Positions 1 through 6,227 of a DNA stretch of 7,663 bases are shown here, piece after piece. The position numbers were made by a program, and so were the translations under genes. The notes beneath the pieces were generated by a model. The model worked only from the letters and a program-made list of their open reading frames with translations. It did not search any database and was not told the DNA's origin. Each line of letters opens with the position of its first letter. Position 1 is the first letter of the stretch. Origin of the DNA: an uncultured Nocardiaceae bacterium (lineage in GTDB: Bacteria > Actinomycetota > Actinomycetes > Mycobacteriales > Mycobacteriaceae); NCBI GenBank assembly GCA_936936565.1, contig CAKZIX010000053.1:1-7663 (forward strand), read 5' to 3'.

Positions 1-1
1 C

Positions 2-250
2 CTGGCCTTGGCCGGACTGGTATCCAGCGCGGCGAACGTGCTGCTGCTCGACGAACCGACCAACAACCTGGATCCCGTCTCGCGCGAGCAGGTGCTCGAC
101 GCGCTGCGCTCCTACGCCGGTGCCGTCGTACTCGTCACCCACGATCCCGGTGCGGCCGAAGCACTCTCGCCCGAACGCGTGATCTTGCTGCCCGACGGCG
201 ACGAGGACCACTGGTCGCAGGACTATCTGGATCTGATCTCGCTGGCCTAA
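2..250 (+). CDS. ABC-F family ATPase, C-terminal fragment (5' end outside window)
   Basis: This is the last 82 codons of a cytoplasmic ABC ATPase; the reading frame is open to the left edge, so the gene starts outside. The visible part begins at the helix after the (unseen) ABC signature and contains Walker B with the D-loop, LLLDEPTNNLD (fragment residues 14-24), and the H-switch LVTHD (His47). The exact form DEPTNNLD, an acidic C-terminal tail and the absence of any membrane segment are typical of ABC-F proteins, soluble twin-ATPase factors that act on the ribosome (EttA, Uup and antibiotic-protection types), rather than of transporters. From memory, M. tuberculosis has Rv1473 in this position; it is annotated as a macrolide-transport ATPase but belongs to ABC-F. 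Its stop (TAA, 248-250) overlaps the stop of the convergent esterase gene, leaving no room for a terminator. Family assignment is firm; the subclass and any drug-related role cannot be judged from this fragment. Confidence 0.88.
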   Translation: MALAGLVSSAANVLLLDEPTNNLDPVSREQVLDALRSYAGAVVLVTHDPGAAEALSPERVILLPDGDEDHWSQDYLDLISLA

Positions 251-1440
251 GGTTCCAGCACGATCGAATTGATCGGCGTCAGGTCCACATCCGCCCACGA
301 GCCGGGTGCCAGCTTGCCGCCGCGGTCGGTGCCGTCGAAGCCGGTACACAGGCGCACGCCGGCGTTGCCGGTTTGGTTGTTGAGGATCCGGTGGATGCCG
401 TACTGGTCGACAAGGTTGTGGGCCCCGTAGTGAAAATAGGTGTCCGACGGGTTGGCGCCGTTCCATCCGCCACCCTGCGGGTAGATGCCGACCCAGCCGT
501 GCCGGGTTCCTTGGTGGGTGCCCGTCGGCCGTGGCAGGATCCGCGTCGCCGCCGGTCGCAGCCGGGCCACGATTCCGTCGATGTCCTTGCGTATCAATGG
601 CTTTCGTACGAAATGCCCGCCCGGCTCCTCGTGGGCACGGTGCGGGATACCAGCGCGCTGCAGCGCCGCGCGGAAGTTCTTCTGGGTGGTCAGCACGGTG
701 GTCTCGTGGACCCTGTCGATCCACCCGGGTGCGTCGAACCAGTTGATGGCACCGGGCCCGGTGCCGGCGACGAGGAAGATTCGTTTGCCACGGTAGCGTT
801 CGACGTTTTCCATCGGGTTGTCGGCCGTCACGCGGTCCTGCGCGGGCAATTCGCCGTACACCATGCCGCCGCACAACTCGACGGCGAACGAGCTCGCATT
901 GGCCCAGCGGACGATGAAGTCGCCGTCGTGTCGCAGGTCCGCCGGCCCGGAGTGCGAACTGACGGAAGCGAAATGGCCGAAGTACTTGGCCGCATACTTC
1001 AAGGCGCCGAATCCGCCCATCGAAAAGCCTGCGACCGCACGTCCCTCGGCTTCCGCGTAGGTGCGGAAATTCGCGTCGATCCAGGGCAGCAACCGGGACA
1101 TGTGGAAGGTCTCCCAGTTCCTTTCGGGGGGCACGCACAGCGAACTCACCGGATTCGAATACCAGCCGGCCCGACCGCCGTCCGGCATGACGACGATGAT
1201 CGGCTTGCCGACGGTCCATTCGAGGATGCCCAGATGGTGAAACGTGCGGCAGTCCTCGAGCCCGCCGTGCAGGAGGTACAACACGGGATACCTGTGCTCG
1301 CCGGCGTGATATCCGTCCGGAAGGCACACGTTGACCCCCGGATCCCAGCTGATCGCATCGGTGTCGAACCGGTAGAACCGCAGCCGCGGGTCGCGCTCGT
1401 CGCGCTCGGTGATCCGCATTCCGGGGGCATCTGCGACCAT
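247..1440 (-). CDS. alpha/beta-hydrolase, putative esterase (esterase D / antigen 85-like fold) with extra C-terminal domain
   Basis: A 397-residue protein in two parts. Residues about 8-297 are an alpha/beta-hydrolase of the 'putative esterase' family (Pfam PF00756; includes S-formylglutathione hydrolase and mycolyltransferases). It has an oxyanion-region strand YLLHGG (55-60), the motif MPDGGRAGWYSNP (85-97), a nucleophile elbow G-F-S-M-G with Ser140, and a probable catalytic His276 in PGGHF. Asp236 is a candidate acid. Residues about 313-397 form a second domain, rich in Gly, Tyr and Asn, with the pattern YGIHRILNNQTG (347-358), LCTGFDGT (364-371) and the ending LTPINSIVL (387-395). I recall similar stretches as short secreted or C-terminal domains in actinobacteria, with no known function. 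No signal peptide or membrane segment is visible, so the protein looks cytoplasmic. The ATG at 1440 is supported by AGGAG at 1451-1447, 6 nt upstream. It is the last gene of the met block, 103 nt after the methyltransferase. The substrate is unknown. Confidence 0.85.
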   Translation of the reverse strand: MVADAPGMRITERDERDPRLRFYRFDTDAISWDPGVNVCLPDGYHAGEHRYPVLYLLHGGLEDCRTFHHLGILEWTVGKPIIVVMPDGGRAGWYSNPVSSLCVPPERNWETFHMSRLLPWIDANFRTYAEAEGRAVAGFSMGGFGALKYAAKYFGHFASVSSHSGPADLRHDGDFIVRWANASSFAVELCGGMVYGELPAQDRVTADNPMENVERYRGKRIFLVAGTGPGAINWFDAPGWIDRVHETTVLTTQKNFRAALQRAGIPHRAHEEPGGHFVRKPLIRKDIDGIVARLRPAATRILPRPTGTHQGTRHGWVGIYPQGGGWNGANPSDTYFHYGAHNLVDQYGIHRILNNQTGNAGVRLCTGFDGTDRGGKLAPGSWADVDLTPINSIVLEP

Positions 1441-1526
1441 GCCGGGCTCCTGGGTTGGCGATTGCCCGCAGGCCTGTTGCCCGGGGTGCCGTTCCAGTGT
1501 CGATCCGCGAGCGCACCCGCACCTGC

Positions 1527-1538
1527 GTAGCGCGCTAC
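1527..1538. repeat. 12-bp perfect palindrome in the methyltransferase-esterase spacer
   Basis: GTAGCGCGCTAC is a perfect palindrome in the 103-nt spacer, 5 nt beyond the methyltransferase stop. It could be an operator or a weak hairpin. A 12-bp perfect palindrome is expected by chance about once per 4 kb, so this alone is weak evidence. Apart from the esterase ribosome binding site, I see no convincing promoter in the spacer. Confidence 0.25.
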
Positions 1539-1543
1539 CCGAA

Positions 1544-2221
1544 TCAGCGTTTGACAGCCTCGAAGTGCACGACCGAACCCGAAGGCTCGAGCCGCTGCAG
1601 GGTGAGCCCGGCGGCGGCGAACCAGCCGCGGGCCTGATCGACCGTGCCCGACGGTCCGAACACGCCGCCGGCCCGCATCGCGGCGGCCACCCGATCGCCG
1701 CGCCAGTGCTGGCGGCGGGCGACGAAGTCGCCGACGAGGCGGCCCTCCCCGCGCAGCACGCGGGCCATCTCGGCGACGGCGCGATCCGGCGCGGGCAGGC
1801 AGTGCAACCCGTTGAAGCACAGCACCACGTCGAACTCGTCGTCGGCGAAAGGCATTGCGGCGATATCGGTTTCGACGAATTCGATGGTGGTCAGGCCGCG
1901 CCCGCGGGCGTTGCGTTCGGCGCGGCCGAGCATGGTGGCGGAGATGTCGGCGGCGACGTAGCGCACCTGCCGGTCCGGACGCAGCCGCGACAGGGCAACG
2001 CCGCCGCCGCACGGCACGTCCAGGATGGCCGAACCTTCCGGCGCGTCGTTGACCACGTCCATCGCCCGGTACAGCAGTTCGACATCGGTGGACCACAGCA
2101 GCCGCCCGCCCGGCGCGGCCATCCACGGGTTGTTCACCGCGTAGTCGTACGACGCGCCCGCCGTCGCCTCGAAGATTCGGTTGCGCCACAGCGCCTTGGG
2201 CGACGGGGACAGGTTCGGCAT
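1544..2221 (-). CDS. class I SAM-dependent methyltransferase (Methyltransf_11 type)
   Basis: A 225-residue cytoplasmic enzyme with a Rossmann-type SAM-binding core. Motif I is AILDVPCGGG (65-74), preceded by a helical N-terminal cap. An acidic residue follows strand 2 in YVAADIS (88-94, Asp92), and a D-I near 119-120 contacts the adenine region in this family. Motif post-II/III is FDVVLCFNGLHCLPAP (130-145), and a helix then leads to VLRGEGRLVGDF (155-166). The Cys in DVPCGGG is common in the UbiE/BioC-like group. Substrate-determining regions do not match anything I can name; small-molecule methylation is most likely. The ATG at 2221 lies 10 nt after the metI stop, with only a weak GAG-type ribosome binding site, so translation is probably coupled to metI. 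Placement directly after a methionine importer suggests a demand for SAM, but that is inference. The fold is certain, the substrate unknown. Confidence 0.87.
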   Translation of the reverse strand: MPNLSPSPKALWRNRIFEATAGASYDYAVNNPWMAAPGGRLLWSTDVELLYRAMDVVNDAPEGSAILDVPCGGGVALSRLRPDRQVRYVAADISATMLGRAERNARGRGLTTIEFVETDIAAMPFADDEFDVVLCFNGLHCLPAPDRAVAEMARVLRGEGRLVGDFVARRQHWRGDRVAAAMRAGGVFGPSGTVDQARGWFAAAGLTLQRLEPSGSVVHFEAVKR

Positions 2222-2231
2222 GGCTCAAGTC

Positions 2232-2900
2232 TTACCGGCGCAACACCCGCCGCGCCAGTGCGTTGCCGAGGAACTGAATTGCTTGCACGCCCGCGACGAT
2301 GAACAGGGTCGCGACCAGCGTCACCTCCCAGTCGAAGCGTTGATACCCGTAGACGAGCGCGAAGTCGCCCAGCCCGCCACCACCGACGGTGCCCGCCATC
2401 GCCGACATGTCCACGATCGCGATCACCACGAAGGTGTAGCCGAGGATCAACGGACCGAGAGCCTCCGGGATCAGCAGCGTGACGATGATGCGCAGTGGGC
2501 CGGCACCCATCGCGCGGGCCGCCTCGATCACGCCGGGGTCGACGGTCACCAGGTTCTGCTCGACGATGCGTGCGATGGCGAACGTGGCGGCCACGATCAT
2601 CACGAAGGCGGCGGCGTCGGTGCCGATAGTGCTGCCGATCACCGACAGCGTCACCGGTCCGAGCGCGGCCAGCAAGATGATGAACGGGATCGGCCGCACC
2701 ACGTTGACCAGCACATTCAGTAGGAAGTGAAGGGGCCGGTTGGCAAGCAGGCCACCCTTGCGGGTGCTGTAGAGCAACGTCCCGAGCGCCAGGCCGGCGA
2801 TCCCGCCGACCACGAAGGTCACCGCCACGAGGTAGATGGTGGTGCCGATGGCCTCCTGCAGGACCGGCGTCAGGGTGTCCCAGTCGGCGGCGTGGTTCAT
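2232..2900 (-). CDS. metI: methionine ABC importer permease MetI
   Basis: A 222-residue integral membrane protein that would form the transmembrane homodimer of a MetNIQ methionine importer. It shows about five hydrophobic segments, near residues 20-44, 58-80, 95-117, 138-168 and 192-212, which is the usual MetI topology and length. The cytoplasmic coupling (EAA) loop is seen as VDPGVIEAARAMGAGPLRII (120-139), which docks on the MetN ATPase. The segment after it, SAMAGTVGGGGLGDFA (166-181), is strongly conserved in MetI proteins. The ATG overlaps the metN stop as ATGA (2900-2897), and GGGAG lies 5 nt upstream (2910-2906), so the two are coupled. The methyltransferase gene follows 10 nt downstream. 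Family assignment is firm; which methionine isomer or derivative is carried cannot be read from the permease. Confidence 0.93.
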   Translation of the reverse strand: MNHAADWDTLTPVLQEAIGTTIYLVAVTFVVGGIAGLALGTLLYSTRKGGLLANRPLHFLLNVLVNVVRPIPFIILLAALGPVTLSVIGSTIGTDAAAFVMIVAATFAIARIVEQNLVTVDPGVIEAARAMGAGPLRIIVTLLIPEALGPLILGYTFVVIAIVDMSAMAGTVGGGGLGDFALVYGYQRFDWEVTLVATLFIVAGVQAIQFLGNALARRVLRR

Positions 2901-3856
2901 CGTGGCTCCCGTAGTTGGGCGACGAGCGCGTCGACGGCGTAGTCTGGTCCCTCCAGCGCGAGCGTGACGGTGCCGTAGGACCGGTCCTGCACCGCCTCCA
3001 GGCCACCGTGGACGAGTTCGAACTCCACGCCGGCGCGGGCCGCGGCGGCCAGCGCCGGACCGATCCCGACGGCGTCGACGGTCACGATTCGACCGTGGTG
3101 GGCTGCGAGCAGCGTGTTCGGTGCCTGGCGGGTCCCGACGAACGTGCGGGCAGCCGCGGACCGCGGCGCGGCAAACACCTCGTAGGTGTCGGCGAGCTCG
3201 GCGATGCGGCCGTCGGCGAGCACGGCCACCCGGTCGGCGACGCTGCGCAGGACATCCATTTCGTGGGTGATCACGACAATCGTGACCCCCAGTTCCGTGT
3301 TGACCTTGCGCAGCAGCCGGAGCACGTCGGCGGTGGTTTCCGGATCGAGCGCCGACGTGGCCTCGTCGGCGAGCAGCAGGCCGGGGGAGGTGGCCAGGGC
3401 GCGGGCGATGCCGACCCGCTGCTTCTGGCCACCGGAGAGCTGATCGGGATACGCGCGCGCCTTGTCGGTCAGCCCGACGAACTCGAGCAGTTCGGCGACC
3501 CGGCGCTTGCGTTCGGCCCGCCCGGTACCGGCCACCTGCAGCGGGTAGCCGATGTTGCCGGCCACGGTGCGCGACCGGAACAGGTTGAACTGCTGGAAAA
3601 TCATGCCGATGCCCAGCCGGAAGCGCCGGGCGGCGGCATCGGAGATCCCGGTGATCGGGGCGCCGTCGATGAGAATGGTTCCGCTGGAGGGCTTTTCGAG
3701 GGCATTGATGAGCCGGACCAAGGTGCTCTTGCCGGCCCCGGAGCGGCCGATGATCCCGAATATCTCACCCGCCTCGATCCGCAGGTCGATGTCGTCGAGC
3801 ACCGTGACGCCATCGAACTGCTTTGTGACCGAACGGAATTCGACAGACGTACTCAC
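2897..3856 (-). CDS. metN: methionine ABC importer ATP-binding protein MetN with C-terminal NIL domain
   Basis: A 319-residue ATPase that powers the importer on the cytoplasmic face of MetI. All ABC motifs are present: Walker A GRSGAGKST (37-45), Q-loop at FQQF (87-90), signature LSGGQKQR (140-147), Walker B LLLADEATSALD (160-171) and H-switch His198 in THEMD. Residues about 245-319 form the extra C-terminal NIL domain, an ACT-like fold. In E. coli MetN this domain binds methionine and shuts the transporter when internal methionine is high (trans-inhibition), so the same control is likely here. The start is a GTG at 3856 that overlaps the metQ stop as GTGA. No strong ribosome binding site sits at normal distance, which is consistent with coupling to metQ. 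The downstream end overlaps metI by 4 nt. Length and domain order are normal for the family. Confidence 0.94.
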   Translation of the reverse strand: MSTSVEFRSVTKQFDGVTVLDDIDLRIEAGEIFGIIGRSGAGKSTLVRLINALEKPSSGTILIDGAPITGISDAAARRFRLGIGMIFQQFNLFRSRTVAGNIGYPLQVAGTGRAERKRRVAELLEFVGLTDKARAYPDQLSGGQKQRVGIARALATSPGLLLADEATSALDPETTADVLRLLRKVNTELGVTIVVITHEMDVLRSVADRVAVLADGRIAELADTYEVFAAPRSAAARTFVGTRQAPNTLLAAHHGRIVTVDAVGIGPALAAAARAGVEFELVHGGLEAVQDRSYGTVTLALEGPDYAVDALVAQLREPR

Positions 3857-4725
3857 TTGCTCGCGCGGATCGTCTCCTGCACCCGCTGCAGGATCGATTC
3901 GAGTGCGGCGCCGTCGCGGCGGACCTCGACGGAGGTGCCCTTGGAGGACTCCGAGACCGCCTGCTGCACCTCCGGGGTGTGCCAGATGTCGACGAGCTTC
4001 AGATACGTCGGGTGTTGCTTGTCCGCGGCGCGGGTGACGATCGCGTTGATATACGGTTCGGCGCCGGGGCTGGACGGATCATCTTTGTAGAGAGCCGATT
4101 TCGGGTCGATGCCGGAGCGCTGCAGGAAGGTGTTGTTGACCACGGACCCGTCGACCGACGGCAGCGACAGTGCCGTCTGAGCGGCGTCGACGAGGGTGAC
4201 CTTCACCTTCGAGGCGCCCTTGTCCACGTCGGCGGCAGACGGTGCCTTGGTGTCGGAGGACAGCTTGATCAGGCCCGCGGACTGCAGGACGAACAGCGCC
4301 CGCGACTGATTGCTCGGGTCGTTGGGGATGGCGATCTCGCCGCCGGCCGGGATGTCGGCGACCGACTTGTGCTTGCGGGAGTACAGGCCCAGCGGCACGA
4401 TCTGGGTGGCGCCGACCGGGGTCAGGTCCGCGTTGTTGGCGACGTTGTATTCGCCCAGAAACCGAAGATGCTGAAAGAGATTGACGTCGATCTTTTTCTG
4501 GGTGAGCGCCACGTTCGGCTGCGAGTAGTCGGAGAATGTCGTGACCTGCAGCGTTATGCCTTGCTCGGCGGCCTTGCGCTTGAACACGTCCCACTCCGGA
4601 GCGCTTTCGGTGGTCCCGATCTTCACGACGTCGCCGCCGGCGGCGGGCTCGCCGCCGCAGGCCGCCACGGTGCCTGCCAGGCTCGCGATCAGGATCGGGA
4701 TGGCAAGTGCCCGTACGAATCTCAT
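3853..4725 (-). CDS. metQ: methionine-binding lipoprotein MetQ (NlpA family)
   Basis: A 290-residue substrate-binding lipoprotein, first gene of the importer operon. It starts with a basic n-region and hydrophobic core, then the lipobox V-A-A-C with Cys23 as the lipid-anchored first mature residue, so it sits on the outer face of the membrane. The mature part follows the NlpA/MetQ pattern (PF03180): VKIGTTE near 34-40, TFSDYSQPN (63-71) with NLFQH (82-86), GLYSRKHKS (113-121), IAIPNDPSNQSRAL (131-144) and VDGSVVNNTF (191-200). These include the positions that line the methionine pocket in known MetQ proteins. The ATG at 4725 has GGAAG 7 nt upstream (4737-4733). The leader to the divergent HTH gene is too short for a full SAM riboswitch, so control is probably transcriptional. 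Methionine or a close relative is the expected ligand; other NlpA ligands cannot be excluded. Confidence 0.92.
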   Translation of the reverse strand: MRFVRALAIPILIASLAGTVAACGGEPAAGGDVVKIGTTESAPEWDVFKRKAAEQGITLQVTTFSDYSQPNVALTQKKIDVNLFQHLRFLGEYNVANNADLTPVGATQIVPLGLYSRKHKSVADIPAGGEIAIPNDPSNQSRALFVLQSAGLIKLSSDTKAPSAADVDKGASKVKVTLVDAAQTALSLPSVDGSVVNNTFLQRSGIDPKSALYKDDPSSPGAEPYINAIVTRAADKQHPTYLKLVDIWHTPEVQQAVSESSKGTSVEVRRDGAALESILQRVQETIRASK

Positions 4726-4782
4726 GCGCCTACTTCCGTGTGTGAACAGCTACCGCTCCACTCAACGGGTGTTTCGCCGGAC

Positions 4783-4824
4783 GATCAACAATTCGGCTCG
4801 AGCAGAGGCGATTGGTCGTTGATC
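4783..4824. repeat. 7-bp inverted repeat in the divergent metQ/HTH intergenic region
   Basis: GATCAAC (4783-4789) and GTTGATC (4818-4824) are exact inverse copies separated by 28 nt. The right arm contains the proposed -35 hexamer of the HTH gene. The left arm gives TTGATC on the minus strand upstream of metQ, although no good -10 lies 16-18 nt after it. The arms could be two half-sites for one regulator or two similar -35 elements. Short arms and a long gap make chance possible. Confidence 0.35.
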
Positions 4825-4847
4825 ACGCGCCCTTATCGCCGTAGCCT
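4819..4847 (+). promoter_or_regulatory. putative housekeeping-type promoter of the small HTH gene
   Basis: A -35 hexamer TTGATC (4819-4824) and a -10 hexamer TAGCCT (4842-4847) are separated by exactly 17 nt. The -10 fits the TANNNT rule of the actinobacterial main sigma factor. Transcription would begin near 4854, leaving a leader of about 28 nt that contains the ribosome binding site GGAGG. This is motif matching only. Confidence 0.5.
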
Positions 4848-4871
4848 GAAGTTCAGCGCAGAACGGCTTTT

Positions 4872-4876
4872 GGAGG
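4872..4876 (+). promoter_or_regulatory. ribosome binding site fixing the start of the small HTH gene
   Basis: GGAGG lies 5 nt before the ATG at 4882. The same frame is open far upstream over metQ, so this site is what identifies the true, short protein. Confidence 0.8.
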
Positions 4877-4881
4877 AAGCC

Positions 4882-5097
4882 ATGGGCAAAGTAATCGATC
4901 TTCCGAAAGGCGCTCGCGTCACCGGCAAGTCGCGAGACAAGCTGACAACTCAGCTCAAGAAGCAGTACGAAGCCGGCGCGAGCATACGGTCTCTCGCGCA
5001 GTCCACCGGCCGCTCCTACGGATTCGTGCACAAGGTGCTCGTCGAATCCGACGTGAAGTTGCGCGGTCGCGGCGGCGCGAACCGCCGAAAGGCCTAG
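4882..5097 (+). CDS. small helix-turn-helix DNA-binding protein (Rv1473A-like)
   Basis: A 71-residue basic protein. Residues 32-54, A-G-A-S-I-R-S-L-A-Q followed by S-T-G-R-S-Y-G-F-V-H-K-V-L, form a helix-turn-helix of the HTH_23/resolvase-like kind; the second helix with GRSYGFVH is the likely recognition helix. The tail LRGRGGANRRKA (60-71) is strongly basic and may add DNA contacts. This pattern, with GRSYGFVH followed by LRGRGG, recurs in a family of short actinobacterial proteins. From memory, M. tuberculosis has one (Rv1473A) between an ABC-F gene and the acn-associated TetR gene. The ATG at 4882 is chosen for its GGAGG and the promoter at 4819-4847; a longer reading frame upstream merely mirrors metQ. 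It is divergent from metQ and could regulate it, but no evidence beyond position supports this. It ends 1 nt before the stop of the convergent secreted-protein gene. DNA binding is likely; targets are unknown. Confidence 0.85.
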   Translation: MGKVIDLPKGARVTGKSRDKLTTQLKKQYEAGASIRSLAQSTGRSYGFVHKVLVESDVKLRGRGGANRRKA

Positions 5098-5098
5098 C

Positions 5099-5506
5099 TC
5101 ACATCACCAAGAACACGCCGACCCCGGTCCACACCCCGGGGTCGACGCCGAACGACGCGTGCACCAGTCCGGCGCCGGTCGTGATCTCGTGTGTGCGGCC
5201 CGTGTCGTCCCAGCTCAGCGTCACCGCGCCGGTGGCACCGGTCTGGAGATTGCGCCAGTGCAACGTGCCGCTGCCGCGGGTGGACTCGACGATCGCCACG
5301 CCGGGTGCGGTGCCGACCGTGACGAGGACGTCGTGGAAGACGGGTACACAGCCCGACGGGCAATCGTCCAGACCCAGTGCGGGGATCTGCAGTGTCGTCG
5401 TCGACGGCGCGGCCGTGGCCGCCGGCGCGGAGCCGAGTGCGACGCCGGCACCGATCGCAACTGTCGCGAGCGCCCGCCACGTGATTGCCGGTGTCCCCAA
5501 AGTCAT
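5099..5506 (-). CDS. small secreted protein of unknown function
   Basis: I do not recognise this 135-residue protein. It has a clear export signal: a hydrophobic stretch about 11-27 after R11, then Ala-rich APAATAAP with a likely signal-peptidase cut around residues 32-33 (A-x-A). There is no lipobox. The mature chain of about 102 residues has two cysteines in DDCPSGC (Cys49, Cys53), close enough to form a small disulfide loop. The rest alternates short hydrophobic stretches with Gly/Thr turns (VLVTVGTAPGVAIVES, LHWRNLQTG, AVTLSWDD, GVWTGVGVFLV), which suggests an all-beta domain. The ATG at 5506 has GAGG 7 nt upstream. Composition matches the neighbours, so there is no sign of recent transfer. 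The stop lies 1 nt from that of the HTH gene. A cell-wall or extracellular role is likely; nothing indicates an enzyme. Confidence 0.8.
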   Translation of the reverse strand: MTLGTPAITWRALATVAIGAGVALGSAPAATAAPSTTTLQIPALGLDDCPSGCVPVFHDVLVTVGTAPGVAIVESTRGSGTLHWRNLQTGATGAVTLSWDDTGRTHEITTGAGLVHASFGVDPGVWTGVGVFLVM

Positions 5507-5530
5507 TGCCCTACCTCAGCCTTCGCACAA

Positions 5531-5547
5531 GGGTCGGCGCGCGACCC
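5531..5547 (-). repeat. short hairpin in the leader of the secreted-protein gene
   Basis: GGGTCG (5531-5536) and CGACCC (5542-5547) pair around a 5-nt loop, 25 nt before the secreted-protein ATG. It could be an operator or a leader hairpin that affects translation. The rest of the 144-nt acnR-to-secreted-gene spacer (5507-5650) has no hairpin followed by a T run, and I found no promoter I would defend. Confidence 0.3.
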
Positions 5548-5650
5548 ACGACCGCCCCGCTGGGGGATGACACCGGCAAGATCGTCACAGCGATGCGAAT
5601 AGTTACGACGATCGAGCGCGTGGGCCGCAACTCGGACGCCCGCGAACATG

Positions 5651-6220
5651 CTAGTCCGGACGGCGTCGCACCGACTCCTCGACGATGTCGAGCACAGCGG
5701 CAAGGTTGTTGCCCGTGTGGCCCGAAGCGATCCGGGCGATCAATCCGTCGAGCACCAGATCGAGGTAACCGAGCAACACCTCGGTAGGCACGTCGTCGCG
5801 CAGCCGCCCCTCCGCCTTGCGGCGCTCCAGCCGGGCGATGGTCGCCGCGGTCAGCTCCGCCGAGCGCTGGGTCCAGCTCTTGCTGAACTCCGGGTCCGTG
5901 CGCAACCGTCGCGCGATTTCCAAACGCGTTCCCAGCCAATCGAATTGCTCCGGGTGGCTGAGCATGTCACGCATCACCTGGACCAGGCCCTGGGTGGCCG
6001 CGACTTCGGCCATACGAGCCGCGTCCTCCTGGGCGAGCGCCAGGAACAGTGCGTCCTTGTCCCGGAAGTGGTGGAAGATCGCGCCGCGCGAGAGGCCGGT
6101 GGCCTCCTCGAGGCGCCGCACCGTCGCACCCTCGTACCCGAACTCCGCGAAACACCGGCGCGCCCCGTCGAGAATCTGCGCCTTGCGTGCGGCCAGGTGG
6201 TCGTCGCTGACCTTGGGCAC
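5651..6220 (-). CDS. acnR: TetR-family regulator of aconitase, AcnR-like
   Basis: A 189-residue TetR-family repressor if read from the GTG at 6220. Residues about 10-55 form the DNA-binding domain: AQILDGARRCFAEFGYEGAT (14-33) leads into the helix-turn-helix V-R-R-L-E-E-A-T-G-L-S-R-G-A-I-F-H-H-F (34-52), ending with the conserved FRDKDALF (52-59). The remainder is the helical ligand-binding and dimer domain. The gene lies directly downstream of acn on the same strand, as in Corynebacterium glutamicum, where AcnR represses acn and a 188-residue length is known; the structure of that protein showed citrate binding. The start is chosen because GGAGG sits 7 nt upstream and the resulting length fits AcnR. 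A longer reading frame to 6331 would add 37 residues encoded by a hairpin region and is unlikely. It is probably cotranscribed with acn; the acn operator is outside the window. Family is firm; the AcnR role rests on position and sequence. Confidence 0.92.
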   Translation of the reverse strand: MPKVSDDHLAARKAQILDGARRCFAEFGYEGATVRRLEEATGLSRGAIFHHFRDKDALFLALAQEDAARMAEVAATQGLVQVMRDMLSHPEQFDWLGTRLEIARRLRTDPEFSKSWTQRSAELTAATIARLERRKAEGRLRDDVPTEVLLGYLDLVLDGLIARIASGHTGNNLAAVLDIVEESVRRRPD

Positions 6221-6227
6221 CGTGAGT

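Noticed and set aside
373..1530. A 385-codon plus-strand frame over the esterase gene
   Set aside because: It is antisense to a gene with clear hydrolase motifs; the translation is low-complexity Val/Gly/Arg/Asp text typical of a shadow frame.
1441..1543. An independent promoter for the esterase
   Set aside because: No hexamer pair with acceptable spacing is visible; only the ribosome binding site and a 12-bp palindrome that may be chance.
1146..2228. A 360-codon minus-strand frame spanning the methyltransferase and the start of the esterase
   Set aside because: It is Arg/Ala/Gly-rich and out of frame with both real genes, which carry the recognisable motifs.
2915..4090. A 391-codon open frame on the plus strand, antisense to metN and metQ
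   Set aside because: It mirrors well-recognised genes on the other strand. High third-position GC keeps antisense frames open, and the translation shows no family pattern and no ribosome binding site.
4726..4881. A SAM riboswitch in front of metQ
   Set aside because: Only about 95-150 nt are available before the divergent gene, and I could not find the multi-helix arrangement of SAM-I or SAM-IV; only a 7-bp inverted pair is present.
4762..5031. An 89-codon minus-strand frame overlapping the small HTH gene
   Set aside because: It is antisense to a gene with a promoter, ribosome binding site and recognisable HTH motif, and its translation resembles nothing known.
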